This document shows, piece after piece, positions 21,970 to 33,901 of a DNA stretch of 64,000 nucleotides. This DNA is from Lentinula raphanica (taxonomy: Eukaryota > Basidiomycota > Agaricomycetes > Agaricales > Omphalotaceae). How positions within the stretch are numbered: the stretch's first letter is position 1; each line of letters opens with the position of its first letter. The position numbers and the translations under genes were made by a program. The stretch lies in assembly GCA_027919835.1 (NCBI GenBank), contig JANVFP010000007.1, forward strand, positions 868,001 through 932,000, read 5' to 3'. Under the pieces are notes generated by a model. The model worked only from the letters and a program-made list of their open reading frames with translations. It searched no databases and was not told the DNA's origin.

Positions 21970-22160
21970 GAGGAAAGAGCAAGCGAGAGTTGGAATTTAT
22001 CGAGGAGACCGAGGGTCACAGCGCACTGGTCACGATTTGGATGGTCCAAACGCAAGAAGAAGGGTCGAAAGTGGGTTGGAGAGGAAAGAACAAGCGACAA
22101 CTGGAATTTATCGAGGAGATGGAGGGTCAAAACCCACTAGTCATGATTTGGATGGTCCAA
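21970..22160. repeat. 111-bp tandem duplication, two copies
   Basis: Unit 1 is 21970-22080; unit 2 starts at 22081 and is recognisable to about 22160. Shared blocks are GAGGAAAGARCAAGCGA, TGGAATTTATCGAGGAGA and GATTTGGATGGTCCAAA. It lies upstream of the coiled-coil gene. Confidence 0.8.
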
Positions 22161-22481
22161 AGAATGAAGTACTACACCGGGCACGGTTCATGCACGAGTA
22201 GAGATCATAGAAGATGAGAAAATCAGCTGAAATATGACTGAATCGTCTAGCTGAAGACATGCACAAGTTGTATCCACTGTCCAGCGGAAAAGACAAGGAA
22301 AAGATGTGAGTTCAAAGTTGTGAACGTTTGAACGTTGAGTCATCCGATCGAGAGCTCCGGCCCGCTTGCGCGTCAGAGCGCGTCGCGTACTTGTAATCAA
22401 TAGCGACATGATCTCCACGTGTAGGTTCTTTGTTCTTTGCCAATGCCACCGGTTTCTTCATCTCTCACCTAAACTATCACT
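22161..22481. other. Intergenic region between divergent genes
   Basis: Separates the minus-strand coiled-coil gene from the plus-strand WD40-like gene and probably holds the WD40-like gene's promoter. No further coding signal. Confidence 0.4.
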
Positions 22482-24096
22482 ATGTCGAACCTACAGACTA
22501 CACTTCAAACTATGTCAAACCTCCATTACAAGCGGTACACTACATTCGAAGGTCTTCAGAATGCTGTCTCTTCCATTGCTATATCGGCGGATGGTAAATA
22601 CTTAGCTGCAGTAGGTGAGTGGCCATTGTGTACGACGGACGTTATGTATGCAGATTCTAAGGTACAATTCATAGGCCTTTTTGGTGCTGCCGTGTGGAAC
22701 TTGACAACGTTCGAGTCTCTCACATTGCCTACACTGCGTCCGGTGACCCGTCTTTATTCAACCTCGGCTTGGCTCTATTTTGATAACGGGTGTGGCACCA
22801 CCTCTCGCCATGTTCTCATTCTTGGCTCTTTGAACGGGCAAATAAGTGCTCTGGACGTGAATGAGGAGGATATGGTATGTAGATACGAACAGCAAACGAG
22901 ATCCATTTTCAACTCATATATCAAACAGGACCTTCAAGCCACTCGTCTTCCCGCTACCCAAAGCACCGCACAACAAGTTCTCTCACTCGACGTTCAACAA
23001 CCTGAAGTCGGCAACAAGTCTTGTGCGAGGGTAGTAGCGAGTTTCGCTGATTTCACCGTCAAGTCTTGGACATTGGGCCTCAATGGCGACTTTCAGCTCG
23101 TGTTCTCTATGAATTTTGAACCCGGCTTCCTTCCGAAGACTGTTTGCTTTCACAAGGGAAGCCAACATGTACTAGTCTTTTCGAGGAAAGGTGGGATCCG
23201 GTTAGCTTTTGTGGCATTGTTTGTATGATCTCTGTTCACAAGTCGTCACCTTAGTGCGCTAATAGACCGAAGTAGTGGAAAAATCATTGCGCGCCTTGCA
23301 AACGGGTGTGAGATTATGTGCGTCATTAGCATCTTATCCTTTGCCTTTCTCACATCAGACTCAGGGCCTCGGTATCTGTGGATCAACCTACTGGTCGTTT
23401 TGTCGCCAGTACTGGTTACGGATTTCAGTTATTCAACTCGAGCAACCTTTGTTATATTCGTACTTTCGCACATGATACGCAGAACGACATACCCTGTCAA
23501 GTCACTTTCGCTGAAAACGGGTCTAAGGTCGTAGGAGGCACTGATCAAGGCGAAGCCCTGCTCTTCAATAGCCACAATGGGCTGTTGGAACAGAGGATGA
23601 AATGCCCAAGGGATGAACTAATCCAAACTGTCACAGTGAGAGCTTTGTGTTGCCCACTGTGTTAGTGAAATCTGACGTTCAAAATGACAGACTTGCACAC
23701 TTAAGGACAAGTATTACATCGCTGTTGCTGGCTCCGCATCTGGAACACCTTCTGACGTTATAGTCTGGTGCAAATTACGAACACAATCTCCAGACCACAA
23801 GAAGAAAGCAGACCCCATTCTCTTCGCCATTCATCAATCTACTGCTATGTTCATCCTATATGTTCTTGTCGCTCTCAGTTTGCTGTTCTTCGCACTCTTT
23901 TTGGGCCCTGGCTCAAAGGTACGTACACTTTTCGGTGCTGTGTGCGATTCTGAAAAGCTACTAGATTTCGCCTTCTGTCGCCTACTTTTTGGGGTGCAAT
24001 GCCAGGAAATGCTTCCAAACCCAATTGGCCCGTTCCCTAGAGGTGGAATTTCCCGGTCTCTTCTTCGATGTATTCAGATTGCTGAACTACAGATAG
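22482..24096 (+). CDS. WD40-like repeat protein with C-terminal transmembrane segment
   Basis: Seven-exon model: 22482-22614, 22675-22874, 22929-23190, 23266-23305, 23359-23635, 23691-23918, 23965-24096 (1,272 nt, 423 aa, phases consistent). Repeat-like blades include AVSSIAISADGKYLAAVG followed by GAAVWNL, then VLILGSLNGQISALDVN, ARVVASFADFTVKSWTL, then VTFAENGSKVVGGTDQGEAL, typical of degenerate WD40 propellers. Near the end FILYVLVALSLLFFALFLG is a single hydrophobic membrane span, followed by about 45 residues. So it is probably a tail-anchored or single-pass propeller protein. The first two introns are multiples of 3 and could be retained without breaking the frame. Similar orphan WD40 proteins occur in agaricomycetes; the role is unknown. 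Confidence 0.7.
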
Positions 24097-24588
24097 ATCT
24101 TGACGTCATTGGCACGTATCCTTGAGAAGAAGGTATTGAACGGTTAAGGGTTACAATATGTGAATGGGCGAGACTGAGCTGTGAAACGGTTGGATGAGTC
24201 GTTGCAGATAAAAGTGTACCGCAGAGCGCGCTTATACACCGTCATGAATATCAATCAATCTTTTCTTCCGCAAAGAACCAGGACGGACGTCAACGTCCAA
24301 TGAGGCATCTGTGAGGAGGTGCGCGTCGGCAACTATTAATATTTCATCAAAACTACTGTACTTGAACAAATGCTCTGCCAGCCAGTATTAGTACTTAGAT
24401 ACTGATCTGCAGGATTAATCAGCCTTTCACCCAATTGACGCGAGAGACTTGCTAGACGATTTCGCTGTCTTTGGCTTATTATAATTCTACATGTACAGCC
24501 ACGATTATTATGTGTATAGCAAGTATGTCAAGATTCTCATACTCTCTGTCGTAGGACGAATGGGAGAAACCTGAAAATAATGAGTTTC
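24097..24588. other. Intergenic, no gene seen
   Basis: Lies between the stop of the WD40-like gene and the tail of a minus-strand host gene interrupted by gypsy-1. No open frame worth reporting. Confidence 0.4.
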
Positions 24589-24681
24589 TCAGTTCGTGAG
24601 TTGAATATATATCATTCTATCATGGTGGTCCTGAATTACCCACCTCGAAGGCCCCGGGATAGCGGTTCCACTGTCTCCATG
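24589..24681 (-). pseudogene. 3' end of the host gene split by gypsy-1
   Basis: Removing gypsy-1 with one copy of its CCATG duplication joins the frame at 35983 to this segment, which then continues DSGTAIPGPSRW and reaches a stop at 24589-24591. A GTGGGT donor shortly before suggests an alternative spliced tail. The 5' part is at 35983-37239. Confidence 0.5.
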
Positions 24682-25268
24682 TGTTACGACCATAATCTTC
24701 TGAGCTCCGTCGGAGCTCCACTCGGTGATTGGACTTAGAGATTTCCTGAATCTCTCTATTCATGCCTAGCAGTGTCCGCCTTGTCCCTCCTTCCAATTCC
24801 GTCGGCGCATCGGTCTGGTCTTATACTTGATTATGATCTTATTGTTTTATTCTCTGACAGCTCAGCTGACCTTTATATTGATTTACTTTACAATAGCTTA
24901 TTGTCTTTCTCACCTCCGATGCTGTAGTACCGAGATGTGTATCGTCTTATTGTACTTTAGATTAGACTGACTATCCGTACAGTATATAAGGAGCTTGTAC
25001 ATACTTACATACCTCAGTTTTAATATCAACTTGGATTACCTCGTTAACGTTAACACTCACCTCTGTGCTCTCGGTGTCGTCTTGATCGTCGATCATCGCC
25101 GACTCCGAACCTCCGTCGGACTTCGTACACGTTGTACTCGTCCTCCTCTGCTCTTTTAGTTGAACACGGTAACATGGCGAGGGTGTTGCTCAATAACAAC
25201 ACTAACGTTCAACAGTCCTCTGTGTCTCTGATCGGAGCTCCGACTCCGTCGGTGGCACGGTCCTAACA
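24682..25268 (+). repeat. gypsy-1 left LTR
   Basis: 587 bp, TG..CA ends, same length as the right LTR. TATATAAGG at about 24983 is the likely TATA box of the element. No TGG (tRNA 3'-end complement) follows immediately, so a conventional tRNA primer site is not evident; self-priming as in Tf1-type chromoviruses is possible. Confidence 0.9.
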
Positions 25269-25319
25269 GTATATTAAAACTTATCTCGTCAACGTTGCAC
25301 TGATTCATCTCTATTCCAT

Positions 25320-26540
25320 ATGGATCGCACTCAACGAACACTACGGGCTCAAACTCGTGCTGCTCGTCGTCCTGGTACCCCTTCTCCCACTTGGGATGAA
25401 GAAAATCCTTTTGTCGCAAATGCTCAGGCTTTGACGGCTTTCAACGAATCTATCTCTGCAGTTGGTAACCGGAGACCGCGCATTTCTGTGTTCGGTCCTG
25501 CTCCTGTTCCTCTTCCGACGGTTACTACTGAAAACGTTCGTGGTGTTTCGGAATCTACGGAGTATGTCTATCAGACTGCTATTCTGCCTAGTGGTGAACA
25601 CATTCGTGTATTAACTCCGAAAGCTCAATGGGTTATCGAAGGTGAACCTGTTCCTCCACTACAACCACCTCCTACTCCGTCTCGTGCAGCTGCTAGACCT
25701 ACCCAAGTTCCTTCTCTACCGGGACATTCGCAAGGTAGTCATCATTCCAGAGATCCGGAACCTCGACGTGATCCTCCGTCGGATCCGCCGGGCTTTCTGC
25801 CAGGTTTCCCTGGTGATGAACCGGATGATGAAGGACCTCCCGATGGCCCGAGACGTGATCCTCCTGAAGGTCCACCAGATGATGGTCCTCCTGAGGGTCC
25901 TCCTGGACGTCCTGGCGACGATCGAGATCCTCCTGACCCACCTCCTAATCCACCTCCGTCGGTTCGAAGTCGCTCTTCGAGCTCTTCTCGTTCGTCAGAT
26001 AACTTGGCTCTTAATGCCTTGATGTCCTTCAATGAAACTCTTGCGGATTTCACATCGGCCTTACGTCTGAAGGAGTCGGAATCGGACTCTGGAAAGACGA
26101 AGGTCAAAGACCCGGAACCATTTGATGGTTCTAACCCCCGAAAACTCAAATCTTTCCTGGTATCTTTGTCTTTGGTATTCATTGATCGTCCGAACTATTT
26201 CACTGATCAGCGGAAAATCAATTACGCCTTGTCATACTTGACCGGCGCCGCTCGTGAATGGTTTGAACCGGACATCTTGGATCCGAATGTCGAAGCTCTA
26301 CCTGCTTGGACCACGTCATACGCTGCTTTAGTCCAGGAGCTGCAGGAAAACTTTGGTTTGTACGATGCGCAGGGTGAGTCCGAAGATAAACTCGGAACCC
26401 TTCGGATGCGCAACAACGATAAGGTCGGAGCGTACAATATCAAGTTTAACACTCTGGCTGCTGCCTCCGGTTGGGATGTGAACGCTCTCCGATGGGCGTA
26501 TCAGAAAGGACTAGCACCCCGACTCAAGGACGAAATTGCT
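25320..26540 (+). pseudogene. gypsy-1 gag, 5' part (interrupted)
   Basis: ATG at 25320 (MDRTQRTLRAQTRAAR). A Pro/Asp-rich spacer (about residues 120-215, with PPEGPPDDGPPEGPPG) precedes the capsid-like domain: KVKDPEPFDGSNPRKLKSFL, INYALSYLTGAAREWFEP, ELQENFGLYDAQGESEDKL, then WAYQKGLAPRLKDEIA. This is the classic basidiomycete gypsy gag order. The frame is broken at 26541 by the inverted-repeat element; the remainder is at 29171-29738. Confidence 0.85.
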
Positions 26541-29170
26541 CAGCTGATACTGTGAAGCTTTTGTAAAAAGGTCCGATGAGTTATCGAGGAATGTTTGAAA
26601 AAACCTGTGATAACTCGGAGGGGGCTCCGGAAATGGCTCCGGGGGGTGGTCATGCCTGTCACCACCTGTCACATGGGGCCTATATTTACTGTTTTGGGTA
26701 ATTAATAATTATCCAGATATTAAATAAGCAGTACATTTTCAAAAAACCCCGAAAATTCATTAAAAATCTAAAAAATCCTAAAAAAGCCAGATTAGGTCAG
26801 ATCAGGGTATGTAAGCAAATGACCTCATATGATCAAAAATGATGTAGGGTCAATATAGGTACTGAAAATAGGCCAAAAAATCACTAAAAATGCAAAAAAT
26901 ATTTAGGGATGGTATAGAGCCTATTGCAGGTCCAGGCCCATCAACATTACCAAAAAAGGAAAAACTTGATCATGATGTCATCTTGTAGCAAAAAATCTGA
27001 AAAAAATCATAAAAATAGTTAAAAAAATTCAGGGGTGCCTTGTTGGCCCTGAAAACGCAAAATAAAAAAAAATACGCGACAAGTGTAAAAATTTTCATCA
27101 CTCCAAATCATACCAAATCCACTATACAGTCAGTATATATGATGTATATGCTATATTTAGCATCCTAGTACCTTTATTGGGCCAAAAATAGAACTTGATC
27201 TCATCTGATAGCAAAAAATCTGGAAAAATCATAAAAAATACTCATAAAATTCAGGGGTGCCTCATTGGCCCCGAAAATGCAAAATAAAAAAATTTACACG
27301 ACACAATTAAAAAACAACATCACTCCAAAACACATTTGACAATAAATACTCAAAATAGTGTTATCAGTCACTATACTTAACACACTTAACAATCCAAAAG
27401 TCGGAACAATATTACTTGATATACATAACACACTCATTGTTATACTATAACACACTTATAACAACGAGTTTTGGGCGCTTATGGGCGCTTATTTGGTGTT
27501 TTTGAGTCGAAATTCATTAATAGCACACTCAATAATTTTTGTGTGGGCTCTATATTGTGTCAGGATGTTGTCTATATCATATTCCTCTAGATATAATTCG
27601 GAGAACTCGAAAATACAACCTGTGGGGCTAGCTATGCTATGATTTTTTGTGATATAACACTGTTTTATGTAAATGACAGTGCATACACCCATGTTATGAT
27701 GTCAAACTGCTGCTGGGTCATGAAAAGAGTCATCCTACAGTTTATTCTATGCTAACTCTATGTGATACAGCCAAGAGATCTGTAATGGGGGTCATTGAAT
27801 ATGACATCTATTGTTACATGTAGGTGTAGACATCTATGGTGTACATGAAACATGTACATGTGTATCACAGTGTCCAACCTTTATGATAGCTATCTGAATC
27901 ATGTACAGACACTGCCAGTAGACTGTAGGAGTGCTTTTCTCATGCACTAGCATCAGTATACTTGCACTACATGGACATATGCATTGGCATTTACATAAAA
28001 CACTATTATATCACACAAGATCACAGTATAGCTAGCCACACAGGTTGTATTTTCGAGTTCTCCAAATTATATCTAGAGGAATATGATATAGACAACATCC
28101 TGACACAATATAGAGCCCACCCAAAAATTATTGAGTTTGCTATTAATGAATTTCGACTCAAAAACACCAAATAAGCGCCCATAAGCGCCCAAAACTCGTT
28201 GTTATAAGTGTGTTATAGTATAACAATGAGTGTGTTATGTATATCAAGTAATATTGTTCCGACTTTTTGACTGTTAAGTGTGTTAAGTATAGTGACTGAT
28301 AACACTATTTTGAGTATTTATTGTCAACTGTGTTAGACATAATACATATCACTACTGTTCCAAATTTTAGTATGTTAGGTGTGATAAGTACCAAGTGTAC
28401 TGAACATATTGAGTAATAAAAATTGTTCTGAGTGTCCAAGGGTACTAGGTGTGCTAAAAATATCATGTACATCATATTTACTCAATGTTGTCAGTTTGGT
28501 GTGATTTTTAAGTGATATAAGCTATTCTGAGTGATCGAGGGTGCTAGAGGTGCTAAAAATAGCATATACATCACATATTCTGACTGTATAGTGGATTTGG
28601 TATGATTTGGAGTGATAAAACTTTTTACACTTGTCGCGTATTTTTTTTTATTTTGCGTTTTCAGGGCCAACAAGGCACCCCTGAATTTTTTAACTATTTT
28701 TATGATTTTTTTCAGATTTTTTGCTACAAGATGACATCATGATCAAGTTTTTCCTTTTTTGGTAATGTTGATGGGCCTGGACCTGCAATAGGCTCTATAC
28801 CATCCCTAAATATTTTTTGCATTTTTAGTGATTTTTTGGCCTATTTTTAGTACCTATATCGACCCTACATCATTTTTGATCATATGAGGTCATTTGCTTA
28901 CATACCCTGATCTGACCTAATCTGGCTTTTTTAGGATTTTTTAGATTTTTTATGAATTTTCGGGTTTTTTTGAAAATGTACTGCTTATTTAATATCTTGA
29001 TAATTATTAATTACCCAAAACAGTAAATATAGGCCCCATGTGACAGGTGGTGACAGGCATGACCACCTCCCGGAGCCATTTCCGGAGCCCCTCCGAGTTA
29101 TCACAGGTTTTTTCAAACGTTCCTCGATAACTCATCGGACCTTTTTACAAAAGCTTCACAGTATCCTGTG
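26541..29170. mobile_element. Long inverted-repeat element nested in gypsy-1 gag, 2.63 kb
   Basis: Ends are CAGCTGATACTGTGAAGC on the left and GCTTCACAGTATCCTGTG on the right. The flanks carry AATTGCT(C) on both sides (26534-26541 and 29171-29178): a 7-8 bp target duplication, 8 bp if the shared C is counted. Removing the element plus one duplication restores the gag frame (..KDEIA/RMPEP..). The two arms (about 1.15-1.2 kb) are reverse complements and each encodes the same short INEFRLKNTK-ending peptide facing inward. Same family as 18667-21316 and 1372-2250. No transposase. An 8-bp duplication would suit hAT-like or other 8-bp superfamilies. Confidence 0.88.
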
Positions 29171-29738
29171 AATTGCTCGTATGCCGGAACCTCGGACTCT
29201 CTCCGAATATCGGAGAGAAGTGTTACGGTTGGATAACCGTTATTGGCGCAGAGAAGAAGAGAAGAAGCGGGAAAGTCATCGGTTTTCGGAGCCTTCGGAC
29301 CCAAAGAAAGGAAAGAAGGATGGCAAGAAACCGGTACCATTTAATTCCTCTCAGAACTCTGGTGCTAATCAGTCCTCTTTGTCCTCTGGTTCGAACTTTA
29401 ACAACCAAAAGAAGTTCGGTAATTCCAACAACAACAAAGGCAACTCTGGCAACAAGTTTCCGAAGAAATCAATCGCAGACAACCTCGGCTCCGACGGCAA
29501 GCTCACTCCTGCGGAACGGGAACGTCGTAAGAAGTTTAATCTCTGTCTTTTCTGCGGACAAGGTGGTCATGTCCTTAAGGACTGCCCCCGGAAGAAGTCT
29601 AAAGAAAATGCTGCTAAAGGCAGAGCTGGCGTTCTCGAGGATGTAGCTGAAGAAGAAGAGATTCCGGACTCTCCGTCGGAGGAACCGGAAAATAGTCCGC
29701 AACTCCTGTCCCTCCGCACGAAGCAGGAGTTGCGTTGA
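29171..29738 (+). pseudogene. gypsy-1 gag, 3' part with zinc knuckle
   Basis: Continues gag: RMPEPRTLSEYRREVLRLDN, a basic Asn/Ser-rich linker, then a CCHC knuckle CLFCGQGGHVLKDC (C-x2-C-x4-H-x4-C) for RNA binding. Ends TKQELR at stop 29736-29738. It overlaps the beginning of the pol frame (open from 29647), which lies one nucleotide further on, so pol needs a +1 (or -2) shift. Confidence 0.85.
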
Positions 29739-32700
29739 CCTGGTTCGTGCTTTACCAGAGGTGCTAACTCTCAACGCGTCCGCTCTTTCTAATCTCGAGA
29801 AATCTTTCATCATACCTCTGTCTGCTAAAATTTCTACTATTACTTCTGATTACATTTCCATCTCTTTTGATTCTTTACTTGATTCCGGTTCGACTGATTG
29901 TTTTATTGATACTTCATTTGTTCGCCAAAAAAGAATTCCGACAAAACCTATCCTTACTCCGATCAATCTCCGATTATTTGATGGTTCACTTTCTCCGACT
30001 CCGATCTCGGAATACGTTTCGTTATCGGTAGTTTTTCCTTCAAACGAGCAACTACCTCTGGACTTTTATGTCACACCTTTGGATTCTTCTTGTAAAGCAG
30101 TTTTAGGATATAGTTTTCTCTCCCGCTGCAATCCGTCGATTGACTGGGTAGCGAAAACAATTACAATCCAAACCACTGATCAAGTTTTATCACAGATGTC
30201 TTCTTCTGAGATACCCTCCGACGGATCGGAGGACTCAGAGAATCTTGATCCGACTCGATACCCTCGGTCACCTCCAGATGATCCTCTTCCTACAAGAGCT
30301 GGTCGATCTGCCTTCACCTCCCGTTCTCGTTTGAAACCTCGTCCTCTTTCGGACAAATTTCCTTTCGAACCATTGTATACTTATCCCTCCGTTGTTCAGA
30401 TGGCTTCAAAACTGGAATACTCCGGAGTCAATATAGCCTTGGTCGGTGCTACGGTTTTTCATCATGCCTGCAAGATGTCTGGTATGGAACCCCTTCTACT
30501 CTACGCTGTACACTCCGAAGTGGCGGCTAGAGCCTCTCAACCAGCACCGCCGACGGCGACGTCAGACTCTAAATCTCCTCCTATTCCTGAAGCTTATCGG
30601 GATTTCGCTGATGTCTTCGATGAAGTCGAGTCAGAAGTGCTCCCAGAACATAGGTCCTATGACCTGAAGATTGATCTGGAGGAAGGTGCGGAACCTCCGA
30701 TCGGAAGAATTTACCCTCTCTCCCCTCGTGAGCTGGAAGCTCTACGAGAATTCATCGACAAACAGTTGGTTAGCGGAGCTATTCGTCCTTCGACTTCTCC
30801 TCATGGAGCTCCTGTTCTCTTCGTTCCGAAGAAGGATGGCTCTCTCCGACTCTGCGTCGACTTCCGAGGACTAAACCGCATCACCAAAAAAGATCGGTAT
30901 CCTCTTCCACTCATTTCCGATTTGCTTGATGCCCCGAAGAAAGCGAAAATCTATACGAAGTTGGATCTCGCTCATGCTTATCATCTCGTTTGGATCGCCG
31001 ACGGAGATGAATGGAAGACCACGTTCCGAACCCGATATGGTTCTTTTGAATGGCTGGTCATGCCGTTTGGTCTTACCAATGCTCCTGCTGCGTTTCAACG
31101 TTTCGTCAATGATATCTTTGCTGACTTACTCGATGTCTGTGTTATAGTCTATCTTGACGATATCCTCATCTACTCCGACGATCCAACGGCGCATGAGGAG
31201 CATGTCAAAGAGGTTCTTCGTCGTCTTCGCAAACACAAACTTTTCTGCAATCCGGCGAAATGCGAATTCGGAATTGATACGGTTGAATATCTTGGGTATA
31301 TTCTCTCCCCCAACGGACTTTCTATGGCCGAGGACAAAATCAAGGCTATCATCGATTGGCCGACGCCAAGGAAGGTTAAGGACATCCAGTCCTTCCTAGG
31401 TTTTGCGAATTTCTATCGTCGTTTTATTCACAATTACAGTGATATCGTCGTTCCTATGAACCGACTCACTCGGAAAGATACTCCATGGGTCTGGACTTCG
31501 GAATGTCAAGATTCCTTCGATACGCTTAAGCACGCTTTCACTCATGCCCCTATTCTTTCTCATTGGGAACCTGATAAACCTCTTATTGTCGAAACAGATG
31601 CGTCGGATTATGCTCTAGCAGCTATTCTATCCATCGTCGGCGCCGATGGAGAAATTCATCCGGTGGCCTTCCTTTCTTGCACTTTCCACTCTGCCGAATT
31701 GAACTATGACACTCATGACAAGGAATTGCTGGCTATCTTCGAAGCTTTTAAAGCTTGGCGGCATTACCTTGAAGGTTCGGGCACTCCGATCGACGTCGTT
31801 ACTGATCACAAGAATCTGGAATACTTTTCCACTACGAAGATTCTTACCCGACAGCAGGTCCGATGGTCCGAATACCTTCACCAGTTCAACTTCGTTATCC
31901 GTTTCCGTCCTGGAAAACTCGGTGCGAAACCTGACGCTATGACTAGACGATGGGACGTCTATCCCAAAGAGGGGGATATCGGCTATGCGCAAGTTAATCC
32001 TCACAATTTTAGACCCATATTCACTAATGATCAACTCACCACATCACTTCGTGCTACCTTCCTTGAAGGTCCTGTTCTTCGAGCATCGGTTGTTATGGAC
32101 TTTGAAGCAGTTCATCAATCGATCCGAGAACATTACTCCTCCAACGGCGAAGCGATGGCGGGATTGAAGTTGGTCGATGATCCTTCTAACCTCTGATGGA
32201 CTATGGGTTTAGATGGTCTCTTGCGTCTGGATGGTCGAATCTACGTTCCGAACTTCGGAGACCTCAGGTTACAGATCCTCCGATTCTTTCATGATCATCC
32301 TCTGTCTGGCCACTTTGGTCAGAATCGGACTCTCGAAGCTGTACGTCGTCAATATACTTGGCCAAAGGTACGAGAATTCATTAAGGACTATGTCTCGTCT
32401 TGTACGATTTGTGGTCGGAATAAACCCCGTCGGCATCGTCCCTACGGACTTCTCAAACCTCTCCCTGTGCCTTCTCATCCTTGGGATTCAATCTCAATGG
32501 ATTTCATCGAACAACTTCCTGACTCCGACGGCTACACCGCTATCTTGGTCGTAGTCGACCGTGCTTCTAAACAAGCTATCTTCATTGCCTGTGATGACAA
32601 AATCACCTCCGAACAATTGGCGCAACTTTTTGTTATTCATGTCTTCTCTAAACACGGTGTTCCGAATCATGTTACCTCCGACCGAGGATCGGAATTCGTT

Positions 32701-33569
32701 TCGGTGTTTTTCCGAGCTTTAGGTCAAGCCTTGTCAATGGAATTACACTATACGTCTGGTTATCATTCGGAAGCTGATGGTCAAACCGAACGAGTAAACC
32801 AAACTCTGGAGCAGTACATCCGGATCTATTGTTCTTATCAACAGGACGACTGGTCATCCCTTCTTCCGATTGCGGAATTTGCTTATAACAACGCTCCTAA
32901 CGCTTCCACTGGTCTTACTCCGTTCTTTGCTAACAAAGGCTACCATCCAAACATCACAGTCCGACCGGAGATCAATATTCGTTCCGACTTAGCCAAGGAT
33001 TTCGTTGTTAATCTTGATGAGCTTCATACTTTTCTACGTGATGAAATCACTAATGCTCAAAGAAATACAAGGAACAGGCTGATCGAAAACGAATTCCTCT
33101 GCCGGAGTTCTCCGTTGGATCGGAAGTCTTCGTTCTAGCAAAATACATCAAATCCACTCGACCTACAGCGAAGTTTGCAGAAAAGTATCTTGGGCCTTTC
33201 ACGGTTCTTGAGAAAATCGGCTCTCTCTCATACAAGATACAACTCCCCGATTATCTTCGTCGCATTCATCCTGTATTCCACGTCTCACAACTCGAACCCT
33301 CCTATCCGAATCCGATTCCGAATCGGACCCAAACACCTCCACCTCCGATAGAGGTTGAAGGTGAAGTTGAGTACCTCGTTGCTGAAGTACTTGATTCAAA
33401 GCTGGACCGTCGGTTCAAACGTTGTCCTCTCCAGTACTTCGTTAGATGGTCTGGTTATGAAGGTACCGATGAGGAGTTCTCTTGGGTTGCTGCAGACGAC
33501 ATTCATGCCGACGAACTCATTCCGGCTTTCCACCTCCGATATCCAGACAAACCCGGACCTTTGACTTAG
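29647..33569 (+). pseudogene. gypsy-1 pol: protease, RT, RNase H, integrase, chromodomain
   Basis: Aspartic protease LLDSGSTDCFID. RT with KLDLAHAYHLVWI, VMPFGLTNAPAAFQ and YLDDILIYSDD. RNase H with VETDASDYALAAIL and NYDTHDKELLAI. Then an in-frame TGA (32194-32196), probably from a tryptophan codon. Integrase follows: HHCC finger (HDHPLSGHFG..CTICGRNKP) and D,D,E core (SMDFIEQLP, VTSDRGSEF, HSEADGQTERVNQ). Near 33060 the frame moves by one base (single-base loss in a CAAA(A)G run). The C-terminus in the new frame ends in a chromodomain (EYLVAEVLDSK..LQYFVRWSGYE) and stops at 33567-33569. The element can no longer make full-length Pol. Confidence 0.88.
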
Positions 33570-33901
33570 CTATGTGTTCAATTTTATATCATTGATTTTC
33601 CTTCTGTTTTCATTGTTGTACTAACACTACACTTCGGTGTATTTTATTCAACACTCTCAGTATTTATACTGATTGAGTATAAACGCGATGATAGCAAATT
33701 GAGCGTTTATATTTTTTCTTAAATTTTTGTAAGTCAAATCCGCCGGATTTCCATCGGACTCATTGTCATTTTCATTACTATAGTTACTTTATTATTCTTC
33801 TTTCAATTGGACTTCACAATTAACCATTTTTTAGTATATACATTATGGGACTTCAAGAAAAAACCAAGAAAGTTATATACAATAAGTATTATTACAAGTC
33901 C

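Noticed and set aside
25742..26182. Gly/Ser-rich minus-strand frame opposite gypsy-1 gag
   Set aside because: It is the complement of the Pro-rich gag linker.
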